DNA from: Lignipirellula cremea
Lineage (GTDB): Bacteria > Planctomycetota > Planctomycetia > Pirellulales > Pirellulaceae
NCBI RefSeq assembly: GCF_007751035.1
Contig: NZ_CP036433.1
Coordinates: 2,523,001 to 2,587,000, forward strand
Length of the DNA: 64,000 nucleotides
Reading direction: 5' to 3'
Shown here: positions 33,422 to 44,016 of the stretch, in pieces
Numbering within the stretch: the first letter of the stretch is position 1
Layout: each line of letters opens with the position of its first letter
Program-made: the position numbers and the translations under genes
The notes under the pieces: generated by a model
Told to the model about the DNA's origin: nothing
The model's input: the letters and a program-made list of their open reading frames with translations, nothing else
The model's database searches: none

Positions 33422-33561
33422 CCCGCAGCCTGATGTCGGACCGGACCCGAGAGACTTCACACCCGACGACCCGCCCCGGGCCGGTCGTCGGGCGGATCAT
33501 TCTGGGGTAAAAAACAGGAACGCATGGTCTGCAATTCCGTTTTTGCTTCAGGTGGGAAGTG

Positions 33562-34689
<1,128 letters not shown>

Positions 34690-34710
34690 CGCCAGGCGAT
34701 GCTCCGCTCC

Positions 34711-35673
34711 CTACCGTTCGTACAGCGGCGTGCAGTCTTCCAGCCGGCCGCCCTGTTCGTCGCAGACGGCGATCTGCTTGGGGCCCCACATGGCGACGCC
34801 GGCGTGGGCGCCGCTGTGGTGCAGCAGGAACAGCTGCAGGTTGAACTTCGGCCGGCCATTTTCGTCCCGTTCGTGCTCTGGCGTTTTCGCAGCAATGCGA
34901 CGGAGCAACTCCAGTCCCGCGTCGACGGGCGACAAGCCCGTGCGCATCAGTTCGACCGCGGCGAACGACGACAGGTGCGTCAGGTTCGCTTCCCCATGGC
35001 CGATGCTGCCGCATGTGCCGGCTTCGTTATCGACATATAGCCCGGCGCCCAGGATGGGCGAGTCGCCGACGCGCCCCGCCAGCTTGAAGGCATGGCCGCT
35101 GGTGCTGGTGGTGCAGGCCAGATCGCCTGTTGGTCCCTGCACCGCACAGTGGACCGTGCCATGCCGGCCTTCCCGGGCGGCCTGTCCATAGAACCGGGTG
35201 GCGAACCAGTGCTCGACATCGAGATCGGTTTCGTCGGCGGCCGGGCGGCGCCAGTCATCGAAGTTGCTGCGTGTCCGTTTCCAATACAGCCACATCCGCC
35301 GGGCCTTGTCGGTCAGCAGATTCTCTTCCGGGAAACCGTTCGCCTGGGCGAAGCGGAGGGCTCCTTCGCCGACCAGCAGGGCGCGGGTTGTTTGCTCCAT
35401 CAGTCGCTGGGCGACCTGGGCCGGATGCCGCACTTTCTGGAGGGCCGCAACGCCGGCGCCCCGATGCAGTCGACCGTCCATCACGGCCGCATCGAGCTCG
35501 ACCACGCCGTCTTCGTTCGGCAGACCGCCATAGCCGACTGTCAGTTCTTCCGGATCGTCTTCGATCAGGGCAACGCCGGCAACGCACGCATCCAGTGGGC
35601 TGGAACCTGTCGAGGCCAGTTCGTACGCGCGCTGGGCCGCCGCCAGTCCGTTATGGGAAGCAATCGCTTTCAT
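34711..35673 (-). CDS. Asparaginase family 2 / N4-(beta-N-acetylglucosaminyl)-asparaginase-like Ntn hydrolase
   Basis: 320 residues from the ATG at 35673. The family pattern is clear: VGYGGLPNEDGVVELDAAVM, EEQTTRA-type helix, then the autocleavage site HGTVHC, making Thr173 the catalytic N-terminal nucleophile of the beta chain. This is followed by GDLACTTSTSGHAFKLAGRV, GDSPILGAGLYVDNEAG and SIGHGEANL. Family members hydrolyse isoaspartyl peptides, asparagine or N-glycan asparagine links. The long form with VGYGG fits aspartylglucosaminidase more than plant isoAsp peptidase. The substrate is not certain. No signal peptide is visible, suggesting a cytoplasmic location. It ends 21 nt from the convergent HtrA gene. 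Confidence 0.87.
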   Translation of the reverse strand: MKAIASHNGLAAAQRAYELASTGSSPLDACVAGVALIEDDPEELTVGYGGLPNEDGVVELDAAVMDGRLHRGAGVAALQKVRHPAQVAQRLMEQTTRALLVGEGALRFAQANGFPEENLLTDKARRMWLYWKRTRSNFDDWRRPAADETDLDVEHWFATRFYGQAAREGRHGTVHCAVQGPTGDLACTTSTSGHAFKLAGRVGDSPILGAGLYVDNEAGTCGSIGHGEANLTHLSSFAAVELMRTGLSPVDAGLELLRRIAAKTPEHERDENGRPKFNLQLFLLHHSGAHAGVAMWGPKQIAVCDEQGGRLEDCTPLYER

Positions 35674-35918
35674 GTTTTTCACCAGCAGACAGTGAGGTAA
35701 ATACGCGAAGGGGGTCCGGACAAACGGCGTTCGACCGGCGCCGAATGCCGCATCATGGTACACCTTTCCCGCACGAACGCGACGGCGCCCCGCCAAGGGC
35801 AGGGCCGTTCTTCATCGGGAAACCGGTAGCCGTGAGGAAACGGCAGGAATCTTGTCACCCTGCGGCAGGGGTTCTACAATCGCCCTGGGATTGTCTCTTC
35901 TTTTGTTGGTTTGTCGCT

Positions 35919-37166
35919 ATGAATCGTCAGCCCTACGGACTTCCACCCAAGTGGTGGCCTCCGCAAATGAGCCAGCTCTGGGTGCGGTGGACGCGTCGGT
36001 ATCGCTGGTCGCAATTGCGGCGCAGCCAGCGGATCGTCAAAATCGACGTCCAGGGCGGCGAACATTTAACGGCCGCGCTCCAGTCAGGAGCCGGCGTGAT
36101 GATCACCCCGAACCACTCGGCCCACTACGATTCGGCCGCGCTTTACATTGCCGCCGATCGCTTGAATACGCCGTTGTATTTTATGACGGCCTGGCAAGTT
36201 TTCGCCATGAGCAGCAGCTTTGAGCGGCTGGCCATGCAGCGGCTGGGATGTTTCAGCATCGACAGGGAAAGCAACGATCGCCAGGCATTCAAAACGGCGA
36301 TCGACCTGCTGCAGCATGCGGGGCCGCCTTTGGTCGTGTTTCCCGAAGGGGACATTTACCATGTGACGGATCGGGTCACGCCGTTCCGCGAAGGAGCCGC
36401 GGCCATGGCTCTGCATGCGGCGAAGAAAGCAGAACGGGAGATCGCCGTGGTCCCGTGCGCCATCAAGTTCTGGTACGTCAATGATCCCTCGACCGAGCTG
36501 TTCTCTTTGCTGGACCTGCTGGAAGAACGCATGTTTCTCCGGCCGCTGCATCGAGTCAGTCTGACCGACCGGATCCACCGCATTGCCGAAGCCACCCTGG
36601 CCTTGAAGGAACTGGACTACCTGGGCCGGACCGCGTCAGGCCGGGTCCGCGATCGGATCGGCCATTTAACGGAAGCGATCCTGCAACAGTTGGAACAGCG
36701 GCACGAACTGAAACCAGGGCAGGGGAATACGCCGGAAAGAGCAAAAGCGCTAAGGCAGCTGATCATCCGCAAAGCCGACGACATGCGAAAGGAGAACCCC
36801 TCCAAGAATGGGGACGCTCCGCCCGCCATGCAGCAGGAATTCCGGCGCCTGGAAAGTGACATGGACGACGTTTTCTTCATCATGCAGCTGTACAGTTACC
36901 CGGGCGACTATCTGGTGGAGATCCCCACGCTGGAGCGGCTGGCGGAAACGCTCGACAAGTTTGAAGAGGACATCCTGCAGCGCGATTTGCCTCGCGTCCG
37001 CGGCCAGCGCCGGGTGCAGATCCGCTTTGGCCCGCCGCTGACGATTGAGAAGGAGCGGAAAGGCCGCGACCAGGTCGCCCAGCTGACCCACCAAATGGAG
37101 GCCCAGGTGCAGGCCCTGATCGATCAAATTAACGCCGAAGAAGGGCTCAAACCGCACGTTCGTTAG
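35919..37166 (+). CDS. 1-acyl-glycerol-3-phosphate acyltransferase-like protein (PlsC family)
   Basis: 415 residues from the ATG at 35919; longer in-frame extensions run through unrelated antisense DNA. The acyltransferase core has NHSAHYDSA (catalytic H66-X4-D71), a CFSIDRESND block and FPEGD (141-145) for phosphate binding. PlsC enzymes transfer acyl chains to lysophosphatidate. This one is much longer than usual (about 240), with a C-terminal helical extension of about 170 residues rich in Glu/Arg/Gln (likely coiled coil near LTEAILQQLEQRHEL and LERLAETLDKFEEDIL). No strong membrane helix is seen, so it may bind membranes peripherally. The true acceptor is unknown. Confidence 0.82.
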   Translation: MNRQPYGLPPKWWPPQMSQLWVRWTRRYRWSQLRRSQRIVKIDVQGGEHLTAALQSGAGVMITPNHSAHYDSAALYIAADRLNTPLYFMTAWQVFAMSSSFERLAMQRLGCFSIDRESNDRQAFKTAIDLLQHAGPPLVVFPEGDIYHVTDRVTPFREGAAAMALHAAKKAEREIAVVPCAIKFWYVNDPSTELFSLLDLLEERMFLRPLHRVSLTDRIHRIAEATLALKELDYLGRTASGRVRDRIGHLTEAILQQLEQRHELKPGQGNTPERAKALRQLIIRKADDMRKENPSKNGDAPPAMQQEFRRLESDMDDVFFIMQLYSYPGDYLVEIPTLERLAETLDKFEEDILQRDLPRVRGQRRVQIRFGPPLTIEKERKGRDQVAQLTHQMEAQVQALIDQINAEEGLKPHVR

Positions 37167-37353
37167 CGGGTCGGCTCCCCTTGCCCGCGTACCTAAGGAC
37201 CGCTATAGTCAATGATTAGGTAAAGGGTCGTACATTTTCCGTGTTGAGTGTTCGCCTCTCCTGCGGCGACATTCCACTTCTAAATCGCTAGGAATGGAAT
37301 AACTTGGCGACCGCGCGGACGCTCGTTCCTCTGGCCCCACTCGTTGTTCAACC

Positions 37354-38499
37354 ATGGCTGCTGTTGTAATCGATGTGAAAACGGCCGAGGACCAGCGCGA
37401 TGTTGTCCATCGTGCGGTCGAAGCTCTGGCCGAAGGGAAGCTGGTCGCTTTCCCGACCGAGACCGTCTACGGCCTGGCCGCCAGCGCGCTCGATGCGAAA
37501 GCGATTGAACGCTTGCTGCAGGCCAAAGGCCGCGGCGAGGGGCATCCCTTGACGCTGGCGATCAAGAGCGTCGACGACCTGATTGACTATGTGCCCAACC
37601 TGTCCTCGCTGGGACAGCGACTGGCCCGACGCTGCTGGCCCGGACCGATCACCCTGGTGTTCGACGACGACCACCCGGACAGCGTGATCAAAGGTCTGCC
37701 GCCGTCGGTGCAACAGGCCGTTTCTCCTCATGGCACGATTGGCTTTCGCGCCCCGGCCCATCCCTTGATCCTGTCCGCCTTGCGCTTTACGGCGGGACCC
37801 ATCGCGCTCACCAGCGCCAACAAAACGGGTCAGCCGCCGGCCGTGACGGCCGAGGAAGTAGTCGCCCAGGTGGGCGAAGAAACGGCCCTGGTGATCGACG
37901 ACGGCCGCTCCAAGTTCGCCCAGGCGTCGTCCGTCGTACAGATCCGCGGCAACACGCTCAAGGTATTACGGGCCGGCGTATTTACCGAACAAACCCTGCT
38001 GCGAATGTCAGGGCTGATGGTGCTGTTCATCTGCACCGGCAATACCTGCCGCAGCCCGATGGCGGAAGCTTTGCTGAAGAAGCGGATCGCCGACAAGCTG
38101 GGCTGCAAGGTCGGCGAGATCGAAGACCGCGGCATCCTCGTCGCTTCCGCCGGCATCGCCGCGATGGAAGGCGGCCGCGCCGCGCGGGAAGCGATCGATA
38201 TCTGCAAGGAACGCGAACTGGTGCTGACCGATCATGAAAGCCAGCCGCTGACCGATCGCCTGGTCCGCTACGCCGACCTGATCCTCACCATGACCCGCGG
38301 GCATCGCCAGGCCATCACCGCGCAGTGGCCCGATGCAGCCGCCCGGACCTTCGTCCTGCGGCACGACGGCGGCGACGTTTCCGACCCGATCGGCGGCCCC
38401 TCGGAAGTCTATCGCAATTGCGCCGACCAGATCGACGAACTGCTGGAAGGCTGGATGGAGAAGCTCGACCTGGCCAACCCGCCGCAGATCGAAATCTAA
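37354..38499 (+). CDS. Fusion: threonylcarbamoyl-AMP synthase (Sua5/YrdC) + low-molecular-weight phosphatase
   Basis: 381 residues. Residues about 8-212 are a Sua5/YrdC domain (GKLVAFPTETVYGLAASALD, KGRGEGHPLTLAI, RCWPGPITLVF, IGFRAPAHP, ALTSANKTGQPP), which makes threonylcarbamoyl-AMP for the t6A37 modification of tRNAs reading ANN codons. Residues about 221-370 are an LMW protein-tyrosine phosphatase with the P-loop CTGNTCRS (Cys227, Arg233) and the DPIGGPSEVY loop holding the general acid Asp. The two are joined without a frameshift or internal ribosome site. The phosphatase half could act on protein phosphotyrosine/phosphoarginine or be a housekeeping partner; this is unknown. Confidence 0.93.
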   Translation: MAAVVIDVKTAEDQRDVVHRAVEALAEGKLVAFPTETVYGLAASALDAKAIERLLQAKGRGEGHPLTLAIKSVDDLIDYVPNLSSLGQRLARRCWPGPITLVFDDDHPDSVIKGLPPSVQQAVSPHGTIGFRAPAHPLILSALRFTAGPIALTSANKTGQPPAVTAEEVVAQVGEETALVIDDGRSKFAQASSVVQIRGNTLKVLRAGVFTEQTLLRMSGLMVLFICTGNTCRSPMAEALLKKRIADKLGCKVGEIEDRGILVASAGIAAMEGGRAAREAIDICKERELVLTDHESQPLTDRLVRYADLILTMTRGHRQAITAQWPDAAARTFVLRHDGGDVSDPIGGPSEVYRNCADQIDELLEGWMEKLDLANPPQIEI

Positions 38500-38540
38500 G
38501 ACGACAGACAGTCGCCTTTCCGGCGTCTGCGACCCCTCAA

Positions 38541-38573
38541 AACGACGAGACAGAATCGAGACGTCGTTCTTTT
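38541..38573. terminator. Weak hairpin between convergent genes
   Basis: AACGACG (38541-38547) pairs with CGTCGTT (38562-38568), A-run before and CTTTT after, so it could serve both converging transcripts. Confidence 0.4.
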
Positions 38574-38628
38574 GGCGTCTTGCTCGCAGGCCAGCTTCCC
38601 TGCGATAAGAATCTTCTTCGCGCGTCCG

Positions 38629-39564
38629 CTACAGCAGGCCCATTTCGCCCATCAGCAGCTGCAGGTCTTCCCACGCTTTGCGTTTCTCCTGCGGCGCCCG
38701 GAGCAGATAGGCAGGGTGATACGTGACGACCACTTTGGAAGGGCCGTGCCGCCAGATGTGACCTCGTAACTGGCCGACCGACTTGGGCGAATCCAGCAGG
38801 TTCTTCGCCGCGACCGCGCCCAGGCAGCAGATGAACTCCGGCTGCAGAATGGCCAGTTGCCGGTCGAGATAATCGCGACAGGCGAGCGCCTCTTCCGGTT
38901 CCGGATTCCGGTTGCCGGGCGGACGGCATTTGACCACGTTCAAGATGTAGACTTCGTCCCGGCTGAGCGACATCGCGCTGATCATTTTGTCCAGCAGTTG
39001 CCCGGCCGCCCCGACGAACGGCTCGCCGACGCGATCTTCCTCGGCTCCCGGTCCCTCTCCCAGAAACACAATCCGCGTCATGGGATTGCCCACGCCAAAC
39101 ACCGTTTGCGTGCGACTCCGCGATAGCGCACAACGCGTGCAGCCGGCCACTTCGTCCGCCACCAGACGCAGAGCGTCGCGACGCTGCTCCAGTGTGGCAG
39201 CGCGGCCCAGCATGTCGCTACCGCCTGCCTGCCCGCTGAACAACGAAGTGCTCGCCACCGGTCGAGGCGCCGGCCGGCTGACTGGCGGTGCTTCGGCAGA
39301 AGAGGCTGCAGCCGTCGGAGTCGGCGCCGAGGAGGTAGCCGCCGGCGAGGCGCTGCTCGGCGAGGCGCTGCTCGAAGGCGTCGCGCTGGGCGCCTCCACA
39401 ATTGGTTCGACCCGCGGGGCGGCGCCGGTGAAGGTTTGCTGCAGCGTCTCCACAGCCTGGCGATCAGGGCGAGGCAACTGGCGGAGCCCGGCGCGATGCA
39501 GGGACTGCAGCCGCTGCAGTACGGCCAGTCGCCTGCGTTCCCGGATTTCCGCTTCGTCCGTCAT
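38629..39564 (-). CDS. Uracil-DNA glycosylase, family 4 (Fe-S)
   Basis: 311 residues. The C-terminal ~190 residues are a family 4 [12 protein letters not shown] (Cys142, Cys145) and [19 protein letters not shown] (Cys213, Cys229) supply a 4Fe-4S cluster, GEGPGAEED (169-177) is motif 1, and HPAYLLR (283-289) the DNA-contacting motif. The enzyme removes uracil from DNA in base excision repair. The N-terminal ~110 residues hold a short helical segment and a Ser/Ala/Pro low-complexity linker (about 50-105), an extension common in planctomycete versions and of unknown use. Confidence 0.93.
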   Translation of the reverse strand: MTDEAEIRERRRLAVLQRLQSLHRAGLRQLPRPDRQAVETLQQTFTGAAPRVEPIVEAPSATPSSSASPSSASPAATSSAPTPTAAASSAEAPPVSRPAPRPVASTSLFSGQAGGSDMLGRAATLEQRRDALRLVADEVAGCTRCALSRSRTQTVFGVGNPMTRIVFLGEGPGAEEDRVGEPFVGAAGQLLDKMISAMSLSRDEVYILNVVKCRPPGNRNPEPEEALACRDYLDRQLAILQPEFICCLGAVAAKNLLDSPKSVGQLRGHIWRHGPSKVVVTYHPAYLLRAPQEKRKAWEDLQLLMGEMGLL

Positions 39565-39666
39565 GATGAAAGTCCAAGGGGAGGAGACTCGGCCCGGATG
39601 CGACCGCCCTATTATACCCCGACCGCTGGCGCCTCGCAGGAGGACCTCATTCCGCCCTGCCTGCTG

Positions 39667-40041
39667 CTAGGGCGGAGGAAACCGGTCGGCCAGGACGAAC
39701 AGCACAAACGGAGCCAGTCCGGCGATCACCGACCATCCCACGACCAGCCCGGGCGGTTTCTCTTCGCGAACCCGGTAAACCATGAACGTCAGCCCCAGGC
39801 AGAACAAACCGACCACCAGCGACGCCAACAGCATCATCGCCCCGAACGCTTTCAGCAGCGGCATGTTGACCCAACCCGCCAGCAGCACGGCCCAGGTGAT
39901 CAGGAACATGATCTCGGTCGCCGTCGCCAGCAACGTGCAGAGCATCCACATGACCGTTGCTGCGGTCGAAGTCTTCGACTCGATCGAACGGTTCGGACGC
40001 ACCTTTTCAGGGGCGGATTTCTTCTTGTTCTTTTTCCCCAC
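39667..40041 (-). CDS. Small membrane protein, unknown function
   Basis: About 124 residues if it begins at the GTG at 40041. The frame stays open further upstream, but that part is made by the palindromic repeat at 40063-40130, so I exclude it. A basic N-terminus ([16 protein letters not shown]) precedes three or four hydrophobic helices ([60 protein letters not shown]). No family is recognised. The basic tail should stay in the cytoplasm. It lies between pheT (upstream on this strand) and the glycosylase gene. Confidence 0.55.
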   Translation of the reverse strand: MGKKNKKKSAPEKVRPNRSIESKTSTAATVMWMLCTLLATATEIMFLITWAVLLAGWVNMPLLKAFGAMMLLASLVVGLFCLGLTFMVYRVREEKPPGLVVGWSVIAGLAPFVLFVLADRFPPP

Positions 40042-40062
40042 AACTCCCGCCTGCCTTACTGC

Positions 40063-40130
40063 TAGTGGACCCGGCCACAAGTCGCTGTTTGGTATTGCGC
40101 AGGAAGAGGGACTTGTGGCCAGGTCCACTA
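40063..40130. repeat. Palindromic intergenic repeat, copy 1 (TAGTGGACC family)
   Basis: Arms TAGTGGACCCGGCCACAAGT and ACTTGTGGCCAGGTCCACTA are inverted repeats with one mismatch around a 28-nt centre. A decayed copy sits at 55589-55654. It lies just after pheT. Confidence 0.8.
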
Positions 40131-40152
40131 CAATCCTGATTGCAACCAACAA

Positions 40153-42183
40153 CTAACCTACCAGCGCGGCTGCATGCTGTTGCTGGCAGGCGGCGATAAT
40201 GCTGGACCGGGCTTGTTCTGCGTCGTCGCTGGTGAGCGTCCGATCGGGCGAACGCAGCCGGACGGAAAGCAGGATGCGCTTCGTATCGGCGCCGTCGGTT
40301 TTGGGGTCGCGATAGACTTCGCGGTAGTCGACGCTCTCCAGCAGCGGCCCGCCCGAGTTGCGAATCGTGTCCGCCAGATCACTCCAGCGAAGCGACTCGG
40401 CAACCACAAAGTTCAGATCGTGCGAGATGGCCGGATAGGCGCTAACGGCCCGATGCTGCGGCGTGAGTTGCGACTGGGCGACCAGCAAGCTGAGGTCCAG
40501 CTCGGCGATGGTGGCGGCGGACCGCAGTCCGAACTTCTTGAGTCCGGCGGCGGCGACTTCTCCCAGGAAGCCGAAACGTTGCCCGGCGAGCGACAGTTCG
40601 GCCGAGGCGGCGCCGTCGAGCAGCGGCTGGTCGGTGTCGCTGGCGGTGAGCTGCAGGTCCGGGTTCAGACAGTTGAGCAAGGCCTCGATGACCCCTTTAA
40701 CCTGATGGTAAGACCGGCCGCTGCTAAGGGCCAGCGTCCAAGGTTCCCGCGGCAGGCCGGCGCCCTGGGGCAGGTAGATTTTGGCCGTTTCAAACAGCTC
40801 GACGGTGTCATTGCCGGCGGCCTGGTTGATGCGACGGGCTTCCAGCAGACTGGGAACGATGCTGCGGCGCATCCGGTCGGCGCCTTTAATCATGGGGGTG
40901 CTGGCCTGGATCGGCGGGCGATCGGTCCACGGGCTGAACGCTTGCGACCAGTCTTCGCTGATCATGCTGATCGTCATCGCTTCGTCAAACCCGGCGGCGT
41001 TCAGCACCTGCCGAACTTTCGCCAGCACGCGGTCATGGTCGGATCGGTGCGAAGCGGCCATCGGCACCGAGGCGTTCTCCGGGATCTGCTCGTAACCATG
41101 CACCCGGGCGACCTCTTCGATCAGGTCGATCTCACGATCCAGGTCGCGGCGCCAGGTGGGCGGATTGACGACCAGCTGCTTTTCATCGGCTGAGACTTCC
41201 TGGTTGCCGAGCGCCGCCAGAATGCGGCGGATCTCGTCGGCCGGGATGCGGATGCCCAGGATGCGTTCTACCTGAGCCAGTCGCAGCACGACCGGCTTCC
41301 GTTCTGCGGCGGGGGCGCCGACATCGATCACGCCTGCGGCCAGTTCTCCGCCAGCGATTTCCAGAATCAGTTCGCAGCAGCGGCGGCTGGCCCAGTCAAT
41401 GCCGGCCGGATCGACTCCTCGTTCAAAGCGATAAGAGGAGTCGCTGTGCAGCTTCAGTTTACGAGCGGTCGAGCGGATCGACAGCGAATCAAAGTCGGCC
41501 GACTCGATCAGCAGATTCGTCGTCCCTGCCTGGACTTCGGTGGCGGCGCCGCCCATCACGCCGGCTAAAGCGACCGGTTGCCTGGCGTCGGCAATCACGC
41601 ACATGCCGGGGTCGAGTTCGTAAACCTGGTGGTCGATTGCTTCCAGCTTTTCGCCGGCTGCGGCGGTGCGGACGATGATCTCGGACCCGGCCAGATGCTG
41701 CAGGTCAAACGCGTGCAGCGGCTGGCCCGATTCCATCAGGACATAGTTGGTGATGTCGACGATGTTGTTGACCGGCTTCCATTTGGCCGATTTGGTGCGG
41801 TAGATCGTTTCCAGCCGTTTGACCAGCCATTCCGGACTGGGGCCGACCTTGACGCCCTGGATCACGCGGGCCGTATACCGCGGGCAGAGATCCGTCTGCA
41901 GCGTGACTTTGGCCAGCGTTTCGACAGCCGGCCCGGCGGCGGCCGGCTGCGGATTGGGGAAGCAGAGCGGGCGATCGAACAGCACGCCGATTTCCCGGGC
42001 GACGCCGATATGCCCCAGGCAGTCGGGCCGGTTGCTGGTGACTTCGAGATCAATGCAGAAGTCGTCGCCGGCGGCGTGCGTTTCTTCGTGGTTGAGTCCC
42101 GACATGGCCAGCCGGTTCTCGACCGTTTCCCGATCCAAGTCCAGGTTCAGGTAATCGCTTAACCAATTCCAGGAGACAAGCAT
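40153..42183 (-). CDS. pheT: Phenylalanyl-tRNA synthetase beta subunit, short form
   Basis: 676 residues from the ATG at 42183. Seen are the B1 core (LEVTSNRPDCLGHIGVAREI, VNNIVDITNYVLMESGQPLHAFD, VALAGVMGGAATEV, SDSSYRFERGVDP), the B5 domain, the catalytic-like core and a C-terminal anticodon-binding FDX-ACB domain (AYPAISHDLNFVV, SVRLRSPDRTLTSDDA). The OB-fold tRNA-binding domain (about 110 residues), which E. coli-type PheT carries after residue 39, is missing: the sequence passes from LAMSGLNHEET straight to IDLEVTSNRPDCLG. The subunit pairs with PheS to charge tRNA-Phe. It is 147 nt downstream of pheS on the same strand. Confidence 0.95.
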   Translation of the reverse strand: MLVSWNWLSDYLNLDLDRETVENRLAMSGLNHEETHAAGDDFCIDLEVTSNRPDCLGHIGVAREIGVLFDRPLCFPNPQPAAAGPAVETLAKVTLQTDLCPRYTARVIQGVKVGPSPEWLVKRLETIYRTKSAKWKPVNNIVDITNYVLMESGQPLHAFDLQHLAGSEIIVRTAAAGEKLEAIDHQVYELDPGMCVIADARQPVALAGVMGGAATEVQAGTTNLLIESADFDSLSIRSTARKLKLHSDSSYRFERGVDPAGIDWASRRCCELILEIAGGELAAGVIDVGAPAAERKPVVLRLAQVERILGIRIPADEIRRILAALGNQEVSADEKQLVVNPPTWRRDLDREIDLIEEVARVHGYEQIPENASVPMAASHRSDHDRVLAKVRQVLNAAGFDEAMTISMISEDWSQAFSPWTDRPPIQASTPMIKGADRMRRSIVPSLLEARRINQAAGNDTVELFETAKIYLPQGAGLPREPWTLALSSGRSYHQVKGVIEALLNCLNPDLQLTASDTDQPLLDGAASAELSLAGQRFGFLGEVAAAGLKKFGLRSAATIAELDLSLLVAQSQLTPQHRAVSAYPAISHDLNFVVAESLRWSDLADTIRNSGGPLLESVDYREVYRDPKTDGADTKRILLSVRLRSPDRTLTSDDAEQARSSIIAACQQQHAAALVG

Positions 42184-42330
42184 CGCAGCGCCAGTGGGTT
42201 CAAAGAGCGAAAATGGGAAGTCGCCCCGCTGGGGACACAACGGGCCGCAGCGGATACGTCGTGCGAGAGCCGCTGCCGCGGGCGATCCGCCTGGTCGAGG
42301 TTGCGGCGGGAGTCGCGCGCTGGCCGGCTC

Positions 42331-43353
42331 CTAAAACTGCTGCAAAAAGCGAACGTCGTTCTTGTAGAGTTCGCGAATGTCGTCGATGTTGTGCCGCCGC
42401 ATGCAGAGCCGTTCGACGCCCAGGCCAAAGGCAAAGCCGGTGTATTCTTCCGGGTCGTAACCGACTTCGCGGAGGACGTTGGGATCGACCATGCCGGCGC
42501 CGCCGAATTCAATCCAGTTGCCGTTCCAGCTGAAGTCGGCCTCGACGCTGGGTTCGGTAAACGGAAAGAACGAGGGGCGGAAGCGGATGTGAACGTCGGC
42601 GCCCAGGTAACTGGTGGCGAACAGTCGCAGCACTGTTTTGAGGTCGGCCATGGTGACCTTACGGTCGATCAGCAGACCTTCCATCTGGTGGAACATGGGG
42701 TAATGCGTGGCGTCCGGTTCGTCGGGACGGTAGACGCGGCCGAGGGAAATGATCCTGATCGGCGGCTCGGTATTCTCCATCACCCTGATCTGGACGGTGC
42801 TGGTCTGGCTACGCATCAGCAGCAGGTCGTCGCCGACGGCGGCTCCCGCGGCGGCCAGGTAGAAGTTATCCAGCGGGTCGCGGGCCGGGTGCGACAGGGG
42901 GATATTGAGCGCCTCGAAGTTATGGCGCTCATCTTCGATCTCGGGTCCGTCAGCAACGCTGAAGCCGAGGCGGCCCATGATGTCTTTGAGTTCTTCGATC
43001 GTCTGGGTGATCGGGTGCAAGCGACCGACACGCAATGCCTGGCCGGGCAGGGTCGGGTCGTATTGCGGGCCGCCGCGATGTGTCACGGCGGCCGATTTCA
43101 AACGCTCGCTGGCGGAGTCAAAAGCGTCTTGAATCTGCTGTTTGACTTCGTTCAGCCGCTTGCCGGCGGCGGGCCGGTCGGAACCGCCGACCTGGCCCAT
43201 CTGCTTCTGAACGACCTTGAAGCGGCCGTTTTTGGCCCCGAGAAACTCCACTCTTTGCTCTTCCAGCGCAGCCTGATCGGCGGCGCCGTCGAACGCACTG
43301 ACCGCCTGGGCGGCCAGGTTGTCGAGTTCAGACAGAAATTCCTGCAGGGCCAT
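42331..43353 (-). CDS. pheS: Phenylalanyl-tRNA synthetase alpha subunit
   Basis: 340 residues. An N-terminal helical coiled-coil region (about 1-90) precedes the class II catalytic core with motif 2 GRVYRPDEPDATHYPMFHQM and motif 3 GFAFGLGVERLCMRRHNIDD. Normal length. It joins PheT in an alpha2-beta2 enzyme that attaches phenylalanine to tRNA-Phe. It lies 72 nt after rplT and belongs to the same - strand block, an arrangement seen in many bacteria. Confidence 0.96.
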   Translation of the reverse strand: MALQEFLSELDNLAAQAVSAFDGAADQAALEEQRVEFLGAKNGRFKVVQKQMGQVGGSDRPAAGKRLNEVKQQIQDAFDSASERLKSAAVTHRGGPQYDPTLPGQALRVGRLHPITQTIEELKDIMGRLGFSVADGPEIEDERHNFEALNIPLSHPARDPLDNFYLAAAGAAVGDDLLLMRSQTSTVQIRVMENTEPPIRIISLGRVYRPDEPDATHYPMFHQMEGLLIDRKVTMADLKTVLRLFATSYLGADVHIRFRPSFFPFTEPSVEADFSWNGNWIEFGGAGMVDPNVLREVGYDPEEYTGFAFGLGVERLCMRRHNIDDIRELYKNDVRFLQQF

Positions 43354-43425
43354 CGCACCACTTCAAGTAAAAACCAGAATCGGCTGCCGGGGAAACGGTC
43401 GAGGCCGCTTGCCTGAGCCGTTCGC

Positions 43426-43782
43426 CTAGGCTGCCAGGGCTTCTTTCACCTTGTCGGTGATCACATCGAAGGCGGCCGGATCGTGCACGGCAAGTTCGGA
43501 CAGCATCTTGCGGTTCAGTTCGATGTTGGCTTTTTTCAGGCCGTAAATGAACTGGCTGTAACGCAAGCCCCGCATGTGGGCGGCCGCATTGATACGGATG
43601 ATCCACAGGCGACGGAAATCGCGTTTGCGGACGCGGCGATCGCGATAGGCATAAGCGCCAGCGCGAAGCAGCGTTTCCTTGACGGTGCGGAGCAGGTGAT
43701 TACGTCCTCCGACGTAACCTTTGGCTCGCTTGAACAAACGCTTTTTTGCCCGGTTACGTGCCGGAGCATTGGTGGTACGCAT
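43426..43782 (-). CDS. rplT: Ribosomal protein L20
   Basis: 118 residues with the standard L20 sequence: [60 protein letters not shown] and [20 protein letters not shown]. It is an early-assembly protein of the 50S subunit and in some bacteria represses its own operon through leader RNA. It is separated from rpmI by an unusually long 310 nt that include a hairpin. Confidence 0.98.
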   Translation of the reverse strand: MRTTNAPARNRAKKRLFKRAKGYVGGRNHLLRTVKETLLRAGAYAYRDRRVRKRDFRRLWIIRINAAAHMRGLRYSQFIYGLKKANIELNRKMLSELAVHDPAAFDVITDKVKEALAA

Positions 43783-43990
43783 GGTTCTACTCCATGGTCA
43801 AGGCGCGGTAAGGCCCTCTCAAAACGCTGTCGAGAGTGTTAGGAGCCCACGCACCAGGTGTTGCGGAAGGGAGCTTTTTCAATAGCACCGACGCGCAAGC
43901 GGGGAATGGGTTTTGTCGCCAAACCCCAGGCCTCGCTCAAGCGTCGCGACGATTCGATCGACGGCCTAGCTAGCAGTTTACTGCAGCACG

Positions 43991-44016
43991 AAAACGGTCC
44001 CGGAATACCGGGACCG
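43991..44016 (-). terminator. Hairpin with T-run between rpmI and rplT
   Basis: Perfect 9-bp stem CGGTCCCGG (43995-44003)/CCGGGACCG (44008-44016), 4-nt loop, then TTTT on the - strand. It could terminate after rpmI or act as an attenuator in front of rplT. Confidence 0.6.
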
